64,000 nucleotides of DNA. Origin: VRUE01 sp963720805 (GTDB taxonomy: Bacteria; Actinomycetota; Thermoleophilia; Solirubrobacterales; 70-9). A program made the position numbers and the translations under genes. The notes beneath the pieces are model-generated. The model did no database searches. It worked only from the letters and a program-made list of their open reading frames with translations, and was not told where the DNA came from. Location of the stretch: contig CAVRGT010000011.1 of the NCBI GenBank assembly GCA_963720805.1, positions 62,001-126,000 on the forward strand, given 5' to 3'. Positions 24,824 through 32,781 of the stretch are shown piece by piece; the first letter of the stretch is position 1; each line of letters opens with the position of its first letter.

Positions 24824-25000
24824 TCACCGCTGCGAGGTGCGCAACTCCAGCTCCTGGCGCGCCTCACCAGCGAGGACGACGGCATTGCTTGACACCCGCT
24901 GGCGCGCCGGCAACGCGGCGGCGCGATCGAGCAGCGAACGAGAGGCAACGACGCGCTCGTCACGCTCGCTGGACTGCTCGCCATTGTGCTTCTCGGTCAT
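24824..25000 (-). CDS. Possible small protein downstream of AbiEii
   Basis: 58 codons from ATG at 25000 (MTEKHNGEQSSERDERVVA ... LELRTSQR), starting 23 bp after the end of the AbiEii gene. Third codon positions are moderately GC-biased and the composition is soluble and charged. There is no strong ribosome binding site and I recognise no family, so it may be chance. Confidence 0.25.
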   Translation of the reverse strand: MTEKHNGEQSSERDERVVASRSLLDRAAALPARQRVSSNAVVLAGEARQELELRTSQR

Positions 25001-25023
25001 AGCGACGACCGACTGTGCCGGCC

Positions 25024-25890
25024 CTACTCCCACCGCCGGACTGCCGGATTCCAGGTTGAGCCGCGCGCGTCCCGGAGCCCGTCGATGAAGTCGACCACTG
25101 CATCGACGACCTCGGCAAAGCGCTCTGGCAGGCCTGGCAGGCTGACGCGAGCCCGGAACGCCTCCCAGGGCTGCTGGCGTGTCGCCCGCAGGGTTTCGAG
25201 AAGCGGTCCAAGGGGATGCACCTCGTGGCCGCGGTGCTCGGCAACCCTGCGCAGTGCGTTGCGCAGGGACTCGGCCTCAACGGGGTGAATCTGCGAGAGC
25301 AGATAGACGTCGCCGTAATCGCGGTCGCGGGTGTTTGCGTCGCCGAGGAACATCATCGTGTCGGCCTTCTCGGCGATCACGCTCTCCAGTGGATTGCCCA
25401 AGAGCGGAAAGCCTTGGTCGCCGAGAAGCGTCGGATAGTCGATCTGCTGCGGCTCGACCGGGTCGCCAAAGGACAGATCGAGCCTGAGCTTGAGCTCGGC
25501 ACCGCCGAGACTCGCCGGCAGCGCGAGGCGTATGCCCTCGTAGTCGGCCCCTTCACGGATCGTCGCGATCGAGATCGCGGTGGTGTCGAAACCAACGCCA
25601 TCGGCCATCGAGATCGAGGCGATATCCTTGATCGCGGCTCGGAGGCTGCGCTCGTCGTTGGCCAGGCCGCGCGCGAGCAGGTCGGCGTCTCGCGTTCCGC
25701 GCCGCACGTCCAAGGCCGCGAGCAGCATCCCACCCTTGAGGATGAGCTTGTCGGCGAATCGCGACTCGGCCAGGCGGGCCAGGAAGCGCTCGTGGATGTA
25801 GAGCTCGAAGAGCTGCTGCGTATTGCGACCCTGGTCGCGGGCGAGCTTCTGAAGATCGAGATAGGCCCGCTGGGGCGTGCGCTCGGTCAC
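25024..25890 (-). CDS. AbiEii/AbiGii nucleotidyltransferase toxin
   Basis: 288 aa. The type IV TA nucleotidyltransferase motifs are present: LILKGGMLLAAL (residues ~50-60), RGTRDADL (64-71, with the metal-binding Asp68 and Asp70), LRLDLSFGDPVEP, and later KADTMMFLGDANTRDRDYGDVYLL. AbiEii enzymes transfer nucleotides, in characterised cases to tRNA acceptor ends, and cause growth arrest or abortive infection of phage-infected cells. The start overlaps the AbiEi antitoxin by 4 nt. Cytosolic. Confidence 0.9.
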   Translation of the reverse strand: MTERTPQRAYLDLQKLARDQGRNTQQLFELYIHERFLARLAESRFADKLILKGGMLLAALDVRRGTRDADLLARGLANDERSLRAAIKDIASISMADGVGFDTTAISIATIREGADYEGIRLALPASLGGAELKLRLDLSFGDPVEPQQIDYPTLLGDQGFPLLGNPLESVIAEKADTMMFLGDANTRDRDYGDVYLLSQIHPVEAESLRNALRRVAEHRGHEVHPLGPLLETLRATRQQPWEAFRARVSLPGLPERFAEVVDAVVDFIDGLRDARGSTWNPAVRRWE

Positions 25891-26489
25891 GCCAACAGAG
25901 GCTCCATCGCCTCGGCCATGACGGAGCCGACGCGCAGATGGCGTGCCAGCGCGAGCAGCTCAACCGGCCTGGCATCGCCGCCCTGGAGGTACCTGCGGAG
26001 CGCGCCCAGCGCCAGATCTCGACCCACGCGCGAGCGAAGGCGCATGAGGTCGACCACAGTCCGCTCCTTGGAGCTGATCGCGATCGTCTCGCCCGAGTCG
26101 ATCTTCTTCATTTCGCGCCCGAGCGAGAACGTCGCCGCAGCGAAGACGTGGACCCGCGTGGGCGGATAGACGATCCTCGGACGATGCCTCCCGCGAGCTA
26201 TCGCCAGGTGAACCGCGCCGGGCATCTCGTCGCTCAGGTCCCAGAAGCTGGCGGCAGAGTTGAGGCAGATCATCCCCTCCGGCGCCCGGTGGCAGACGGC
26301 TACCAGATCGAGGTGAGCGGTCGCCGGAGCATCGGCGACGCGAAAGACGCCCCGCGACAACTCGATCAGCTCGCCGCTGTCTCGCAGCCGGTAAAGGTCC
26401 TCCCAGCGCGCACCGCTCTCGATCAACTCTGCGGCCGATGAAATCCCGCCGGCACGACGCGCGATGTCGATCACCTCGCTCGATCTCAT
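25887..26489 (-). CDS. AbiEi-family antitoxin
   Basis: 200 aa from ATG at 26489; an upstream GTG at 26507 is possible. The N-terminal winged helix (SEVIDIARRAGGISSAAELIESG; YRLRDSGELIELSRGVFRV) and C-terminal antitoxin part (VHLAIARGRHRPRI, ISSKERTVVDLMRLRSRVGRDLALGALRRYL) match AbiEi transcriptional-regulator antitoxins. AbiEi represses the operon and counters AbiEii without direct binding. TGTAG repeats upstream (TGTAGCTTC and TGTAGACTT around 26498-26520) may be operator half-sites. Confidence 0.88.
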   Translation of the reverse strand: MRSSEVIDIARRAGGISSAAELIESGARWEDLYRLRDSGELIELSRGVFRVADAPATAHLDLVAVCHRAPEGMICLNSAASFWDLSDEMPGAVHLAIARGRHRPRIVYPPTRVHVFAAATFSLGREMKKIDSGETIAISSKERTVVDLMRLRSRVGRDLALGALRRYLQGGDARPVELLALARHLRVGSVMAEAMEPLLA

Positions 26490-26910
26490 GGATGAAAGTC
26501 TACACACTTAGAAGCTACATGTGCAGGATTTCATCCACCGGCGGGCATCGAGATATGCCGCGAGATTGGCGAGCGACGAGGCGACCCCGGCCTCGTGATC
26601 GGATGCCGAGGTACCCGACGGCACATGGTCGGCCCGAACGGAGGCCTCGGTGCCGCCCTCGATCTCAGAGCGTCCAGGTCATCGTCATCGTGCCCGGCGA
26701 AGGATGCTGGCTCGAACGGGGGAGGTCTCGATTCCCAGATCGAGAGTCGTGTTCGCCTCAGTTCGACCTCCAGACACGAATCGGCGTCCGTGATCTTTTG
26801 CCGATCACGGTTTCGCACTAGGCCACAGCCAGGTCTGCCGGAGCCCAATCAGCGTTTTCTGGCGTGAGCCTCGAACGACCCAAACCTGTCCACGTGCAGG
26901 CAGAAAGCGA
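26490..26910. other. 421-bp intergenic region between AbiE and tRNA-Phe
   Basis: Holds the abiE promoter at its left end. I see no convincing gene, repeat of the tRNA 3' end or mobile-element end in the remainder. Confidence 0.5.
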
Positions 26911-26983
26911 TGGCGAGGGTGGGAATCGAACCCACGACACCACGATTTTCAGTCGTGTGCTCTACCAACTGAGCTACCTCGCC
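26911..26983 (-). tRNA. tRNA-Phe (GAA)
   Basis: Read on the minus strand: acceptor GGCGAGG pairs with CCTCGCC; D-arm GCTCAGTTGGTAGAGC; anticodon stem CACGA/TCGTG with loop CTGAAAA, anticodon GAA; T-arm GTGGGTTCGATTCCCAC; discriminator A at 26911. CCA is not encoded. It lies between the AbiE pair and the GH15-like gene, its 3' end facing AbiE. Confidence 0.97.
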
Positions 26984-27057
26984 TGGAAGCGCAAAGCCGA
27001 AGCTTGCTGGGCGAAGGCTAGCGACCGGGCGGCGAGGAGGCTGCTTGCATTGGGCCG

Positions 27058-28155
27058 GTGAAATCGATGCGGACAGCGATCGGGGTGGCGGCACTGTTCG
27101 CCATCGGCGCGGCTCTTGCTTCGGGTGGTTCGGGCGCCGACACGGTTCGGCAGCGCTACCTGCCGCAGAGCAACTCGCTGCGGACTGTCGCGAAGTTCGG
27201 CACGGGCCAAACCGTGACGGTCCACTCGCTGGGCGAGCCCGACGCCGTTCGTGCCGATCCCCGCTGGCTCGCGGCGGCGCGACCGCTGGGCGCGGGGGCG
27301 CCGGCCTGGGCACGGCGGATGTACCGGCGCTCGCTGCTGGTCCTGCACGCGCTCACTGACGAGCGCACTGGTGCGGTGGAGGCAGGCGCCCGGGTCGGCT
27401 GGAACTACGTCTGGCCCCGCGATGCCGGCACGGTTGCGATCGCGCTCGCGGGAGCGGGCTACCGGGGCGACGCGAGGCGCATCGTCGGCTTCCTGGAGGG
27501 GGTCGACATCAGCGCCGCGGCGCGATTCCAGAGCAACGGCGCGCCGGTCGGGGGACGCTCCGCCCAAGGCGACGCGGCCGGCTGGATCGCGGCGGCGGCC
27601 AAAGCGGCGCACCTCCCAAGCCCGCAGGTGAAGCAGCCTTGGCGTGGACTGAACGACTACCAAGAGAACGGCGCCGGCGATTTCCTCGCCAACGCGATCG
27701 CCTCAGGGTCCCCGCACGTGCGGGCGCTCTTCGAGACCCCGTCGGGCCGGCTCTCGCGCCGCGCGGGCGATCCTGACTCAGGGCTCGACTCGGCCGCTGC
27801 CTGGGCGGTGCGTCCCTTCCCGCACCCGGCGCTCTACCCGCTCGTGCGCCGCACCTTGCTGCACTTGGCCGCGACCAGCGGGCGCTTCGGCATCGTCCCT
27901 TCCGAAGACTGGGACGGTGGCGTCGACCCCTGGACGGCGCCCACCGCCTGGACCGCCTGGAGCCTCGCCGCGCTCGGCGAGCGCCGGGCGACACTGCACC
28001 TGATGGCAGAGCTGCGGCGAGCGGCGACACCGTCGGACTTGCTCCCCGAGCGCGTCGACGCCAGCACCGGCACCCCCACCTCGACCACGCCCCTTGCCTG
28101 GTCCCACGCCTTCACGATCCTCGCCCTGCGCCGGCTCTGGCCTGAACCAAAGTGA
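27058..28155 (+). CDS. Secreted GH15-like (glucoamylase-type six-hairpin) protein
   Basis: 365 aa from GTG at 27058; ATG at 27067 is an equally good start. Signal peptide in the first ~27 residues (AIGVAALFAIGAALASGGSGA). The alpha/alpha-barrel pattern includes NYVWPRDAGTVAIAL, PSEDWDGG and the C-terminal TTPLAWSHAFTILAL, which match GH15 glucoamylase/dextranase-type proteins (RDA and PLxWSHAE-like motifs). It is shorter than classical GH15 enzymes and the last motif reads SHAF rather than SHAE, so hydrolysis is uncertain. It lies alone between tRNA-Phe and the LOG-like gene. Confidence 0.7.
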   Translation: MKSMRTAIGVAALFAIGAALASGGSGADTVRQRYLPQSNSLRTVAKFGTGQTVTVHSLGEPDAVRADPRWLAAARPLGAGAPAWARRMYRRSLLVLHALTDERTGAVEAGARVGWNYVWPRDAGTVAIALAGAGYRGDARRIVGFLEGVDISAAARFQSNGAPVGGRSAQGDAAGWIAAAAKAAHLPSPQVKQPWRGLNDYQENGAGDFLANAIASGSPHVRALFETPSGRLSRRAGDPDSGLDSAAAWAVRPFPHPALYPLVRRTLLHLAATSGRFGIVPSEDWDGGVDPWTAPTAWTAWSLAALGERRATLHLMAELRRAATPSDLLPERVDASTGTPTSTTPLAWSHAFTILALRRLWPEPK

Positions 28156-28212
28156 AACGCGTTACGGCTGTGAGAGATCCGTAAAACGTTGCACACCCCG
28201 AGAGGGTTGCGA

Positions 28213-28767
28213 CTACAGCGCCGCGAGTGCCAACTCAACCGCCTCGCGGGCCGACCTGGCCGGCGTCATGCCCGGCGCGTCGGCCATCCGCTCGCGCCCG
28301 TTCAGCTCCCAGCTGCGCAGGGCGATCACGCTGCGGCCGATCGCCCGCGCGAAGCCGATCTCCGAGAGCGTCCCCCACTCTCCGCCGATCGCGACCACGA
28401 CCTGGCCGGAGGAGACGACCGCCAGGTTGCGAGCGTGGCCGATGCCCGTCGCCACCACGTGCGTGCAGAACTCGTTCGCTTCGTCCACCTCGTGCCCCGG
28501 AACGATTCCGATCGCCTCGCCACCGGCCTCTCTCGCCCCACGGCACGCAGCCTCCATCACCCCACCCATCCCGCCGCAGACCACCGTCACCCCCGCCTCG
28601 GCCAGAAGCCGCCCGACGTCCCTCGCCAGCCGCTCCACCTCGGAACCAAGCTCGGCGCCGCTTGAACCGATGACGGCGACCTGACGCCGGCGCTCGGACG
28701 GGAGAGGGTGGGCCTCACCGGAACCTCCCTGCTGTTCGTGACGGTGAGGCCCACCCTCTCCCGTCAC
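28213..28767 (-). CDS. LOG-like Rossmann protein (TIGR00725 type)
   Basis: 184 aa from GTG at 28767, a codon that overlaps the helicase stop by 4 nt (GTGA). The conserved part starts near residue 29: QVAVIGSSGAE, VVCGGMGGVMEAACRGA, GIVPGHEVDEANEFC, ARNLAVVSSGQVVVAIGGEWGTLSEIGFA. This is the lysine-decarboxylase-like/LOG fold; true LOG enzymes carry PGGxGTxxE, here IGGEWGTLSE. The function of the TIGR00725 group is not established; nucleotide or cytokinin-type phosphoribohydrolase activity is possible. The first ~24 codons lie inside the palindrome at 28697-28765, so the N-terminus is probably an insertion-derived tail. Confidence 0.78.
   Translation of the reverse strand: MTGEGGPHRHEQQGGSGEAHPLPSERRRQVAVIGSSGAELGSEVERLARDVGRLLAEAGVTVVCGGMGGVMEAACRGAREAGGEAIGIVPGHEVDEANEFCTHVVATGIGHARNLAVVSSGQVVVAIGGEWGTLSEIGFARAIGRSVIALRSWELNGRERMADAPGMTPARSAREAVELALAAL
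28697..28765. repeat. 24-bp perfect inverted repeat at the helicase/LOG junction
   Basis: GACGGGAGAGGGTGGG...CACCG (28697-28720) pairs over 24 bp without mismatch with 28742-28765, loop 21 nt. Each arm also contains GGTG-GGCCT-CACC, a small palindrome of its own. It occupies the first codons of the LOG-like gene. Confidence 0.85.
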
Positions 28768-31040
28768 TGCGCCCCCTTCATCAGCCTCATCAACTCCAAC
28801 GCGCCGCTCTTATGCAGCGGTTCGTTGAGGTTGCCGCACTTGGGGCTCTGCACGCAGGAGGGGCAACCCGACTCGCAGGGGCACTCGTCGATCAGTCGCT
28901 CGGCGTCGCCGAGCAGGCGCTCGAACTGCTCGTAGCCGCGCAGCGTGATCCCCACCCCGCCGGGATGGCCGTCGTAGATAAAGATCGTCGAGCGGCCGGT
29001 CTGGAAGTGGACGTTGGTCGCGAGGCCGCCGATGTCCCAGCGGTCGCACATCGCAATCAGCGGCAGCACCGCGATCTGGCCGTGCTCGGTGGCGTGCAGG
29101 GCGCCGAGCAGGACGTCGGGCGGCAGCGCTCCGCTGAGCCGGTCGGGCAGCACGTACCAGAGGGCCTGGGTGGCGAACTGCTGCTCGGGCAGCTCCAGCG
29201 AGACGATGTCGAAGGGCTCCTGCTCGGAAATCGAGACCCGCTGGTAGGCGATCACCTGCTCGGTCACCGAGACCTCGCCGAAGTGCAGCTCGACCCCCGA
29301 GGTCGTGCGCTGCTCGCGCACCCGCTCGATGTAGATCTCAGTCTCCTTCTTCGGCCGCGTGTACCAGTCGCCGTCGAAGCGCGAGACGATCGCCCGCCGC
29401 CCCTGCACGTCGAGCTGCTCGACCTCATACGAACGGCCGAGGTGGAGGTAGATCGCCCCGGGGTGGATCGTGGTGAAGGCGCGCTCGGACTCGACCAGGC
29501 CAAGCATCTCGCCCGACTCGCGCTCGATCACCGCGACCGAGTCGGGCGAGGCTGAGCGCAGCGGCACCTTGGCGGCGACGAACTCACTGCTGCGCGGCAT
29601 GATCCGCCCACCCGCCTGGCGCAGCTCACCGGCGGCGATCAACCGCTGCACCCGCTCGCGCCACTGCGGCCCGAAGACCTCGGCGTCCGCCTCGCTCAGT
29701 GGCAGCTCGTAAGCCGCCGCGACCATGTGCCGCCCGGCGATCTGCTCGCTGGCGTGGTCGAGGATCGCCGCCTCGACCGGGCGACCGATGAACTCGTCGG
29801 GGTGGCGGCAGAAGAACTGGTCGAGCGCGTCCTGGCCGGCGACGTAGACCGCCAGGCCGCGGCGCCGGCGCCCCGCCCGCCCCCACATCTGGCGCAGGCT
29901 GGCGACGGTGCCGGGGAAGGTGACGCAGATCGCCGCGTCGAGCTCGCCGATGTCGATGCCGAGCTCGAGCGCGTCGGTGGCGACCACCGCGAGCAGCTCG
30001 CCGGCGCTCAGCCGCGCCTCGATCTCGCGCCGTTGCTGCGGTGTGTAGCCGCCGCGGTAGGGCGCGATCCGCGCCGCCAGCTCGGGCTTGCCGCGCCGCT
30101 CCAGCGATTCGCGGGCGAAGCGCTGGATCAGCTCGATCCCGCGCCGGCTCTTCAGGAAACAAATAGTCCGCACGCCGTGGGAGACCAGCTCGGCGAGCAG
30201 GTCAGCGGCCTCCGACAGCGCCGAGCGCCGGGTCCCGGTCGCCTTGTCGATCAGCGGCGGGTTCCACATCGCGATCTCGCGCCCGGCCCGCGGCGCGCCG
30301 TCGTCGTCGATCAGCTCGAACGGCGTGCCGACCAACTCCTCGGCCAGCTCGACCGGGTTGGCGATCGTCGCCGAGGCGAGCAGGAAGCGCGGCTCCGAGC
30401 CGTAGGCGCGCGCCACCCGCCGCAGCCGCCGCAGCACGTTGGCGACGTGGGAGCCGAAGACGCCGCGATAGGTGTGGGCCTCGTCGACCACGACCCACTC
30501 GAGGTTGGCGAGGAAATCGCCCCAGCTCTTGTGGTTGGGCAGGATCCCGACGTGCAGCATGTCCGGGTTGGTGAGGACGAGGTTGTTGCGGCGGCGGATC
30601 GCCGGCCGCTCTTCCTTCGGAGTGTCGCCGTCGTAAATCGCCTCGCGCAGGCCGGGCGGGCGCAACGCCGCCAGCTTGCGAGCCTGGTCCTGGGCCAGGG
30701 CCTTGGTCGGGTAGAGGTAGAGGGCGCGGCGCTTGGGATCGCGGGCGATCCCGTCGAGCACCGGCAGGTTGAAGGCGAGGCTCTTGCCCGAGGCGGTGCC
30801 ACTGGTGATCACCAGGTTCGAGTCGGCGGCCGTCCGCAGCGCTTCGCGCTGGTGCGAGTAGAGCCGCTCGACGCCACTTCGCTTCAGCGCTTCGACGAAG
30901 CCGGGATCAAGCGAGCGCGGCAGCGCCACCTCCTGCGCCCCCCGCGCCTCTTCACCGCTCTCAGCAACGATCCGCCCGTCCCTCCGCGCCGGATCCAGCG
31001 CGATTGACCAGGGCGCCCCCAACAACGACCTCGAAGTCAC
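28764..31040 (-). CDS. DEAD/DEAH-box helicase with C-terminal Cys cluster (MrfA/Hrq1 type)
   Basis: 758 aa. RecA domain 1: Q-like LYSHQREAL, Walker A TSGTASGKS, LYLYPTKALAQDQ, Walker B VVVDEAHTYRG. Domain 2: ICFLKSRRGIELIQRFA, APYRGGYTPQQRREIE, ATDALELGIDIGELDA, MWGRAGRRRRG. The C-terminal MZB-type domain has the Cys cluster CPCESGCPSCVQSPKCGN. This is the Hrq1/MrfA family; Bacillus MrfA repairs mitomycin-C damage together with the exonuclease MrfB, which is not seen next to it here. It overlaps the DHPS-like gene upstream and the LOG-like gene downstream by 4 nt each. Confidence 0.9.
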   Translation of the reverse strand: MTSRSLLGAPWSIALDPARRDGRIVAESGEEARGAQEVALPRSLDPGFVEALKRSGVERLYSHQREALRTAADSNLVITSGTASGKSLAFNLPVLDGIARDPKRRALYLYPTKALAQDQARKLAALRPPGLREAIYDGDTPKEERPAIRRRNNLVLTNPDMLHVGILPNHKSWGDFLANLEWVVVDEAHTYRGVFGSHVANVLRRLRRVARAYGSEPRFLLASATIANPVELAEELVGTPFELIDDDGAPRAGREIAMWNPPLIDKATGTRRSALSEAADLLAELVSHGVRTICFLKSRRGIELIQRFARESLERRGKPELAARIAPYRGGYTPQQRREIEARLSAGELLAVVATDALELGIDIGELDAAICVTFPGTVASLRQMWGRAGRRRRGLAVYVAGQDALDQFFCRHPDEFIGRPVEAAILDHASEQIAGRHMVAAAYELPLSEADAEVFGPQWRERVQRLIAAGELRQAGGRIMPRSSEFVAAKVPLRSASPDSVAVIERESGEMLGLVESERAFTTIHPGAIYLHLGRSYEVEQLDVQGRRAIVSRFDGDWYTRPKKETEIYIERVREQRTTSGVELHFGEVSVTEQVIAYQRVSISEQEPFDIVSLELPEQQFATQALWYVLPDRLSGALPPDVLLGALHATEHGQIAVLPLIAMCDRWDIGGLATNVHFQTGRSTIFIYDGHPGGVGITLRGYEQFERLLGDAERLIDECPCESGCPSCVQSPKCGNLNEPLHKSGALELMRLMKGAQ

Positions 31041-31939
31041 CCGGCACCCTCCGGCGGGGGCCGACGGGACTCAAACGTGTCGATATGTCCCGAAATCGGC
31101 CCATCGACCCCGTTGCGGATCGCGCTGGCGATACGCATCGCTTGCAGCGAGCTGCGGTCGTGGATGCGCAGGACGTCGGCGCCGGCGCGCACCGCCAGGG
31201 CGACCGCGGCGACCGTCCCCCACTCGCGCTCGCTCGCCGGCAGCCGCTCCTCCCAGGAGCCGGCGACGACGGCGCCGATGAAGTCCTTGCGCGAGAGCGA
31301 GACGTAGAGCGGCAGGCCGAGCGCGGCGAGCTCGGGCAGGCGCCGCAGGATCTCCAGGTCCTGCTCGGTGGTCAAGTCGAAGTCGAGTCCGGGATCGATC
31401 GCGATCTGCTCCTCGTCGACGCCAAGCTCGCGAGCGCGCTCGACTCTCCCCCCAAACCACTCGACCAGGTGCGCGACCACGTCGCCGTACTCAGGCGCCG
31501 GCCGGTCGACCCGCGGCGGTCCCTCGATGTGCATCAGCACGTAGCCGCAGCCCGTCTCGGCGACCAGCTCGAACATCTCCTCCGAGCCGCCGGAGATGTC
31601 GTTGACCGCGCCCGCACCCGCCTCCAGCGCCGCCCGCGCCACCTCGACCGAGAAGGTGTCGGCCGAGATCGGCACCCCCGCGCCCGCCATCCCCTCGATC
31701 GCCGGTACCAGCGCCGCGGCCTCGACCTCCGGCGAAACCGGCGGCCCCGCTTTTGCCGCCACCGCGCCCACATCGAGCATGTCGAACCCTGCCTCGACCA
31801 GCGCCAACCCGTCGGCAATCGCCTGCTCCGGGGTGCCACTGCGCGCCCCCTCGAACATCGAGTCGGCGGTGACGTTGACGATCCCGGCGGCCAGCGGCTG
31901 GGCCAGGTCGAGGCTGCGATCGGCGAGGCGCCAGCTCAT
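31037..31939 (-). CDS. folP: Dihydropteroate synthase-like protein, atypical loop
   Basis: 300 aa from ATG at 31939. The pterin-binding TIM barrel is recognisable: GIVNVTADSMFEG (cf. NVTPDSF), ISADTFSVEVARAALEAGA, VNDISGG, VLMHIEGPPR, IDPGLDFDLTTEQDLEILRRL, LSRKDFIGAV and LRIHDRSSL. The pABA/sulfonamide loop, normally GGESTRPG, here reads GAVAAKAG. It could be a FolP2-like paralogue without DHPS activity or a divergent DHPS. No other folate gene is adjacent; it is co-transcribed with the helicase. The symbol indicates the family only. Confidence 0.75.
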   Translation of the reverse strand: MSWRLADRSLDLAQPLAAGIVNVTADSMFEGARSGTPEQAIADGLALVEAGFDMLDVGAVAAKAGPPVSPEVEAAALVPAIEGMAGAGVPISADTFSVEVARAALEAGAGAVNDISGGSEEMFELVAETGCGYVLMHIEGPPRVDRPAPEYGDVVAHLVEWFGGRVERARELGVDEEQIAIDPGLDFDLTTEQDLEILRRLPELAALGLPLYVSLSRKDFIGAVVAGSWEERLPASEREWGTVAAVALAVRAGADVLRIHDRSSLQAMRIASAIRNGVDGPISGHIDTFESRRPPPEGAG

Positions 31940-31962
31940 CCGGCTACCGTAGCGACCCACCG

Positions 31963-32778
31963 ATGGCACTGAGCTGCGTTTACACCGACCTCGACGGCAC
32001 CCTGCTCGGCAAGGGCAGCTCGCTCTTCCGCGATGCCGAGGGCGGCTTCTCGCTGGCCCAGTCGCGCGGGCTGGAGGCCTGTCACCGGGCCGGGGTCGAG
32101 GTCGTGATCATGTCCGGCCGCCGCGAGCCCCAGGTCCACGAGGCCGCCCGCCTGATGGGCCAGACCTCCTACATCTACGAGGCCGGTTGCGCCTTCGCGA
32201 TCGAGGGCGAGACGACCCTGCTGACCGGCGACCTCGTCCCCGACTCCGACGGCACGGTCTACGAGAAGATCGAGGCTCGCGGCATTCCCAAGCTGCTCTT
32301 TGCCCACTTCGACGGGCGGCTCGAGTACCACGCCCCCTGGCACCACGGCCGCGTCCTCTCCCACCTCTTCCGCGGCAAGGTCGACGTCGCCGAGGCCAAC
32401 GACCTGCTCGGCCGCGAGGGCCACGGCGACCTGCGCCTGCTCGACAACGGCGCGATCGGTCGCGAGATGCCCACCGTCGAGGGCCCCACCCACGCCTACC
32501 ACCTGGTCCCCAAGCTGGTCAGCAAGGCCGGCGCCGTCGCCGCCCACGCCCGCGCCCGCGGCTACGACCCCGCCGAGTGCATCGCCGTCGGCGACTCGGT
32601 CGAGGATCTCGAGGTCGCCGCCGCGGTCGGCCGCTTCTTCGTCGTCGCCAACGGGCCCGAGCGCGACCCCGGCCTGCGCGCCTCACTCGGCGCCTGGGAC
32701 AACGCCACGGTCACCGAGGGAGCGATGGGCGACGGCTTCTACGAGGCGGTCGTCTCGACCCTGGTCGAGCGCCGCTGA
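31963..32778 (+). CDS. HAD-superfamily hydrolase (IIB, Cof-type)
   Basis: 271 aa. Motif I VYTDLDGTLL (nucleophile Asp9 and Asp11), motif II VVIMSGRR, a C2-type cap across the middle (about 85-195), motif III Lys in LVPKLVSKAGAV and motif IV IAVGDSVEDLEVA. A soluble phosphatase of sugar phosphates or similar compounds; the substrate is not readable from sequence. Divergent from the DHPS-like gene 23 bp away and convergent with hipA. Confidence 0.85.
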   Translation: MALSCVYTDLDGTLLGKGSSLFRDAEGGFSLAQSRGLEACHRAGVEVVIMSGRREPQVHEAARLMGQTSYIYEAGCAFAIEGETTLLTGDLVPDSDGTVYEKIEARGIPKLLFAHFDGRLEYHAPWHHGRVLSHLFRGKVDVAEANDLLGREGHGDLRLLDNGAIGREMPTVEGPTHAYHLVPKLVSKAGAVAAHARARGYDPAECIAVGDSVEDLEVAAAVGRFFVVANGPERDPGLRASLGAWDNATVTEGAMGDGFYEAVVSTLVERR

Positions 32779-32781
32779 GGA

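Larger units (their letters stand above)
24453..25023. other. 571-bp intergenic region between convergent genes
   Basis: Holds the conserved element copy at 24585-24670, a hairpin at 24703-24738 and a possible 58-codon ORF at 24824-25000 (minus). The rest shows no recognisable gene, RNA or transposon end. Both flanking genes (24452 plus-strand end, 25024 minus-strand end) point into it, so nothing here is an ordinary promoter for them. Confidence 0.6.

Noticed and set aside
24693..25088. Possible transposase remnant in the 24.5-25.0 kb gap
   Set aside because: No DDE or HUH motif, no terminal inverted repeat and no target duplication could be seen.
26700..26910. Partial repeat of the tRNA-Phe 3' end as an attachment site
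   Set aside because: Only a short GATTCCCA-like match was found, too little for an att site.
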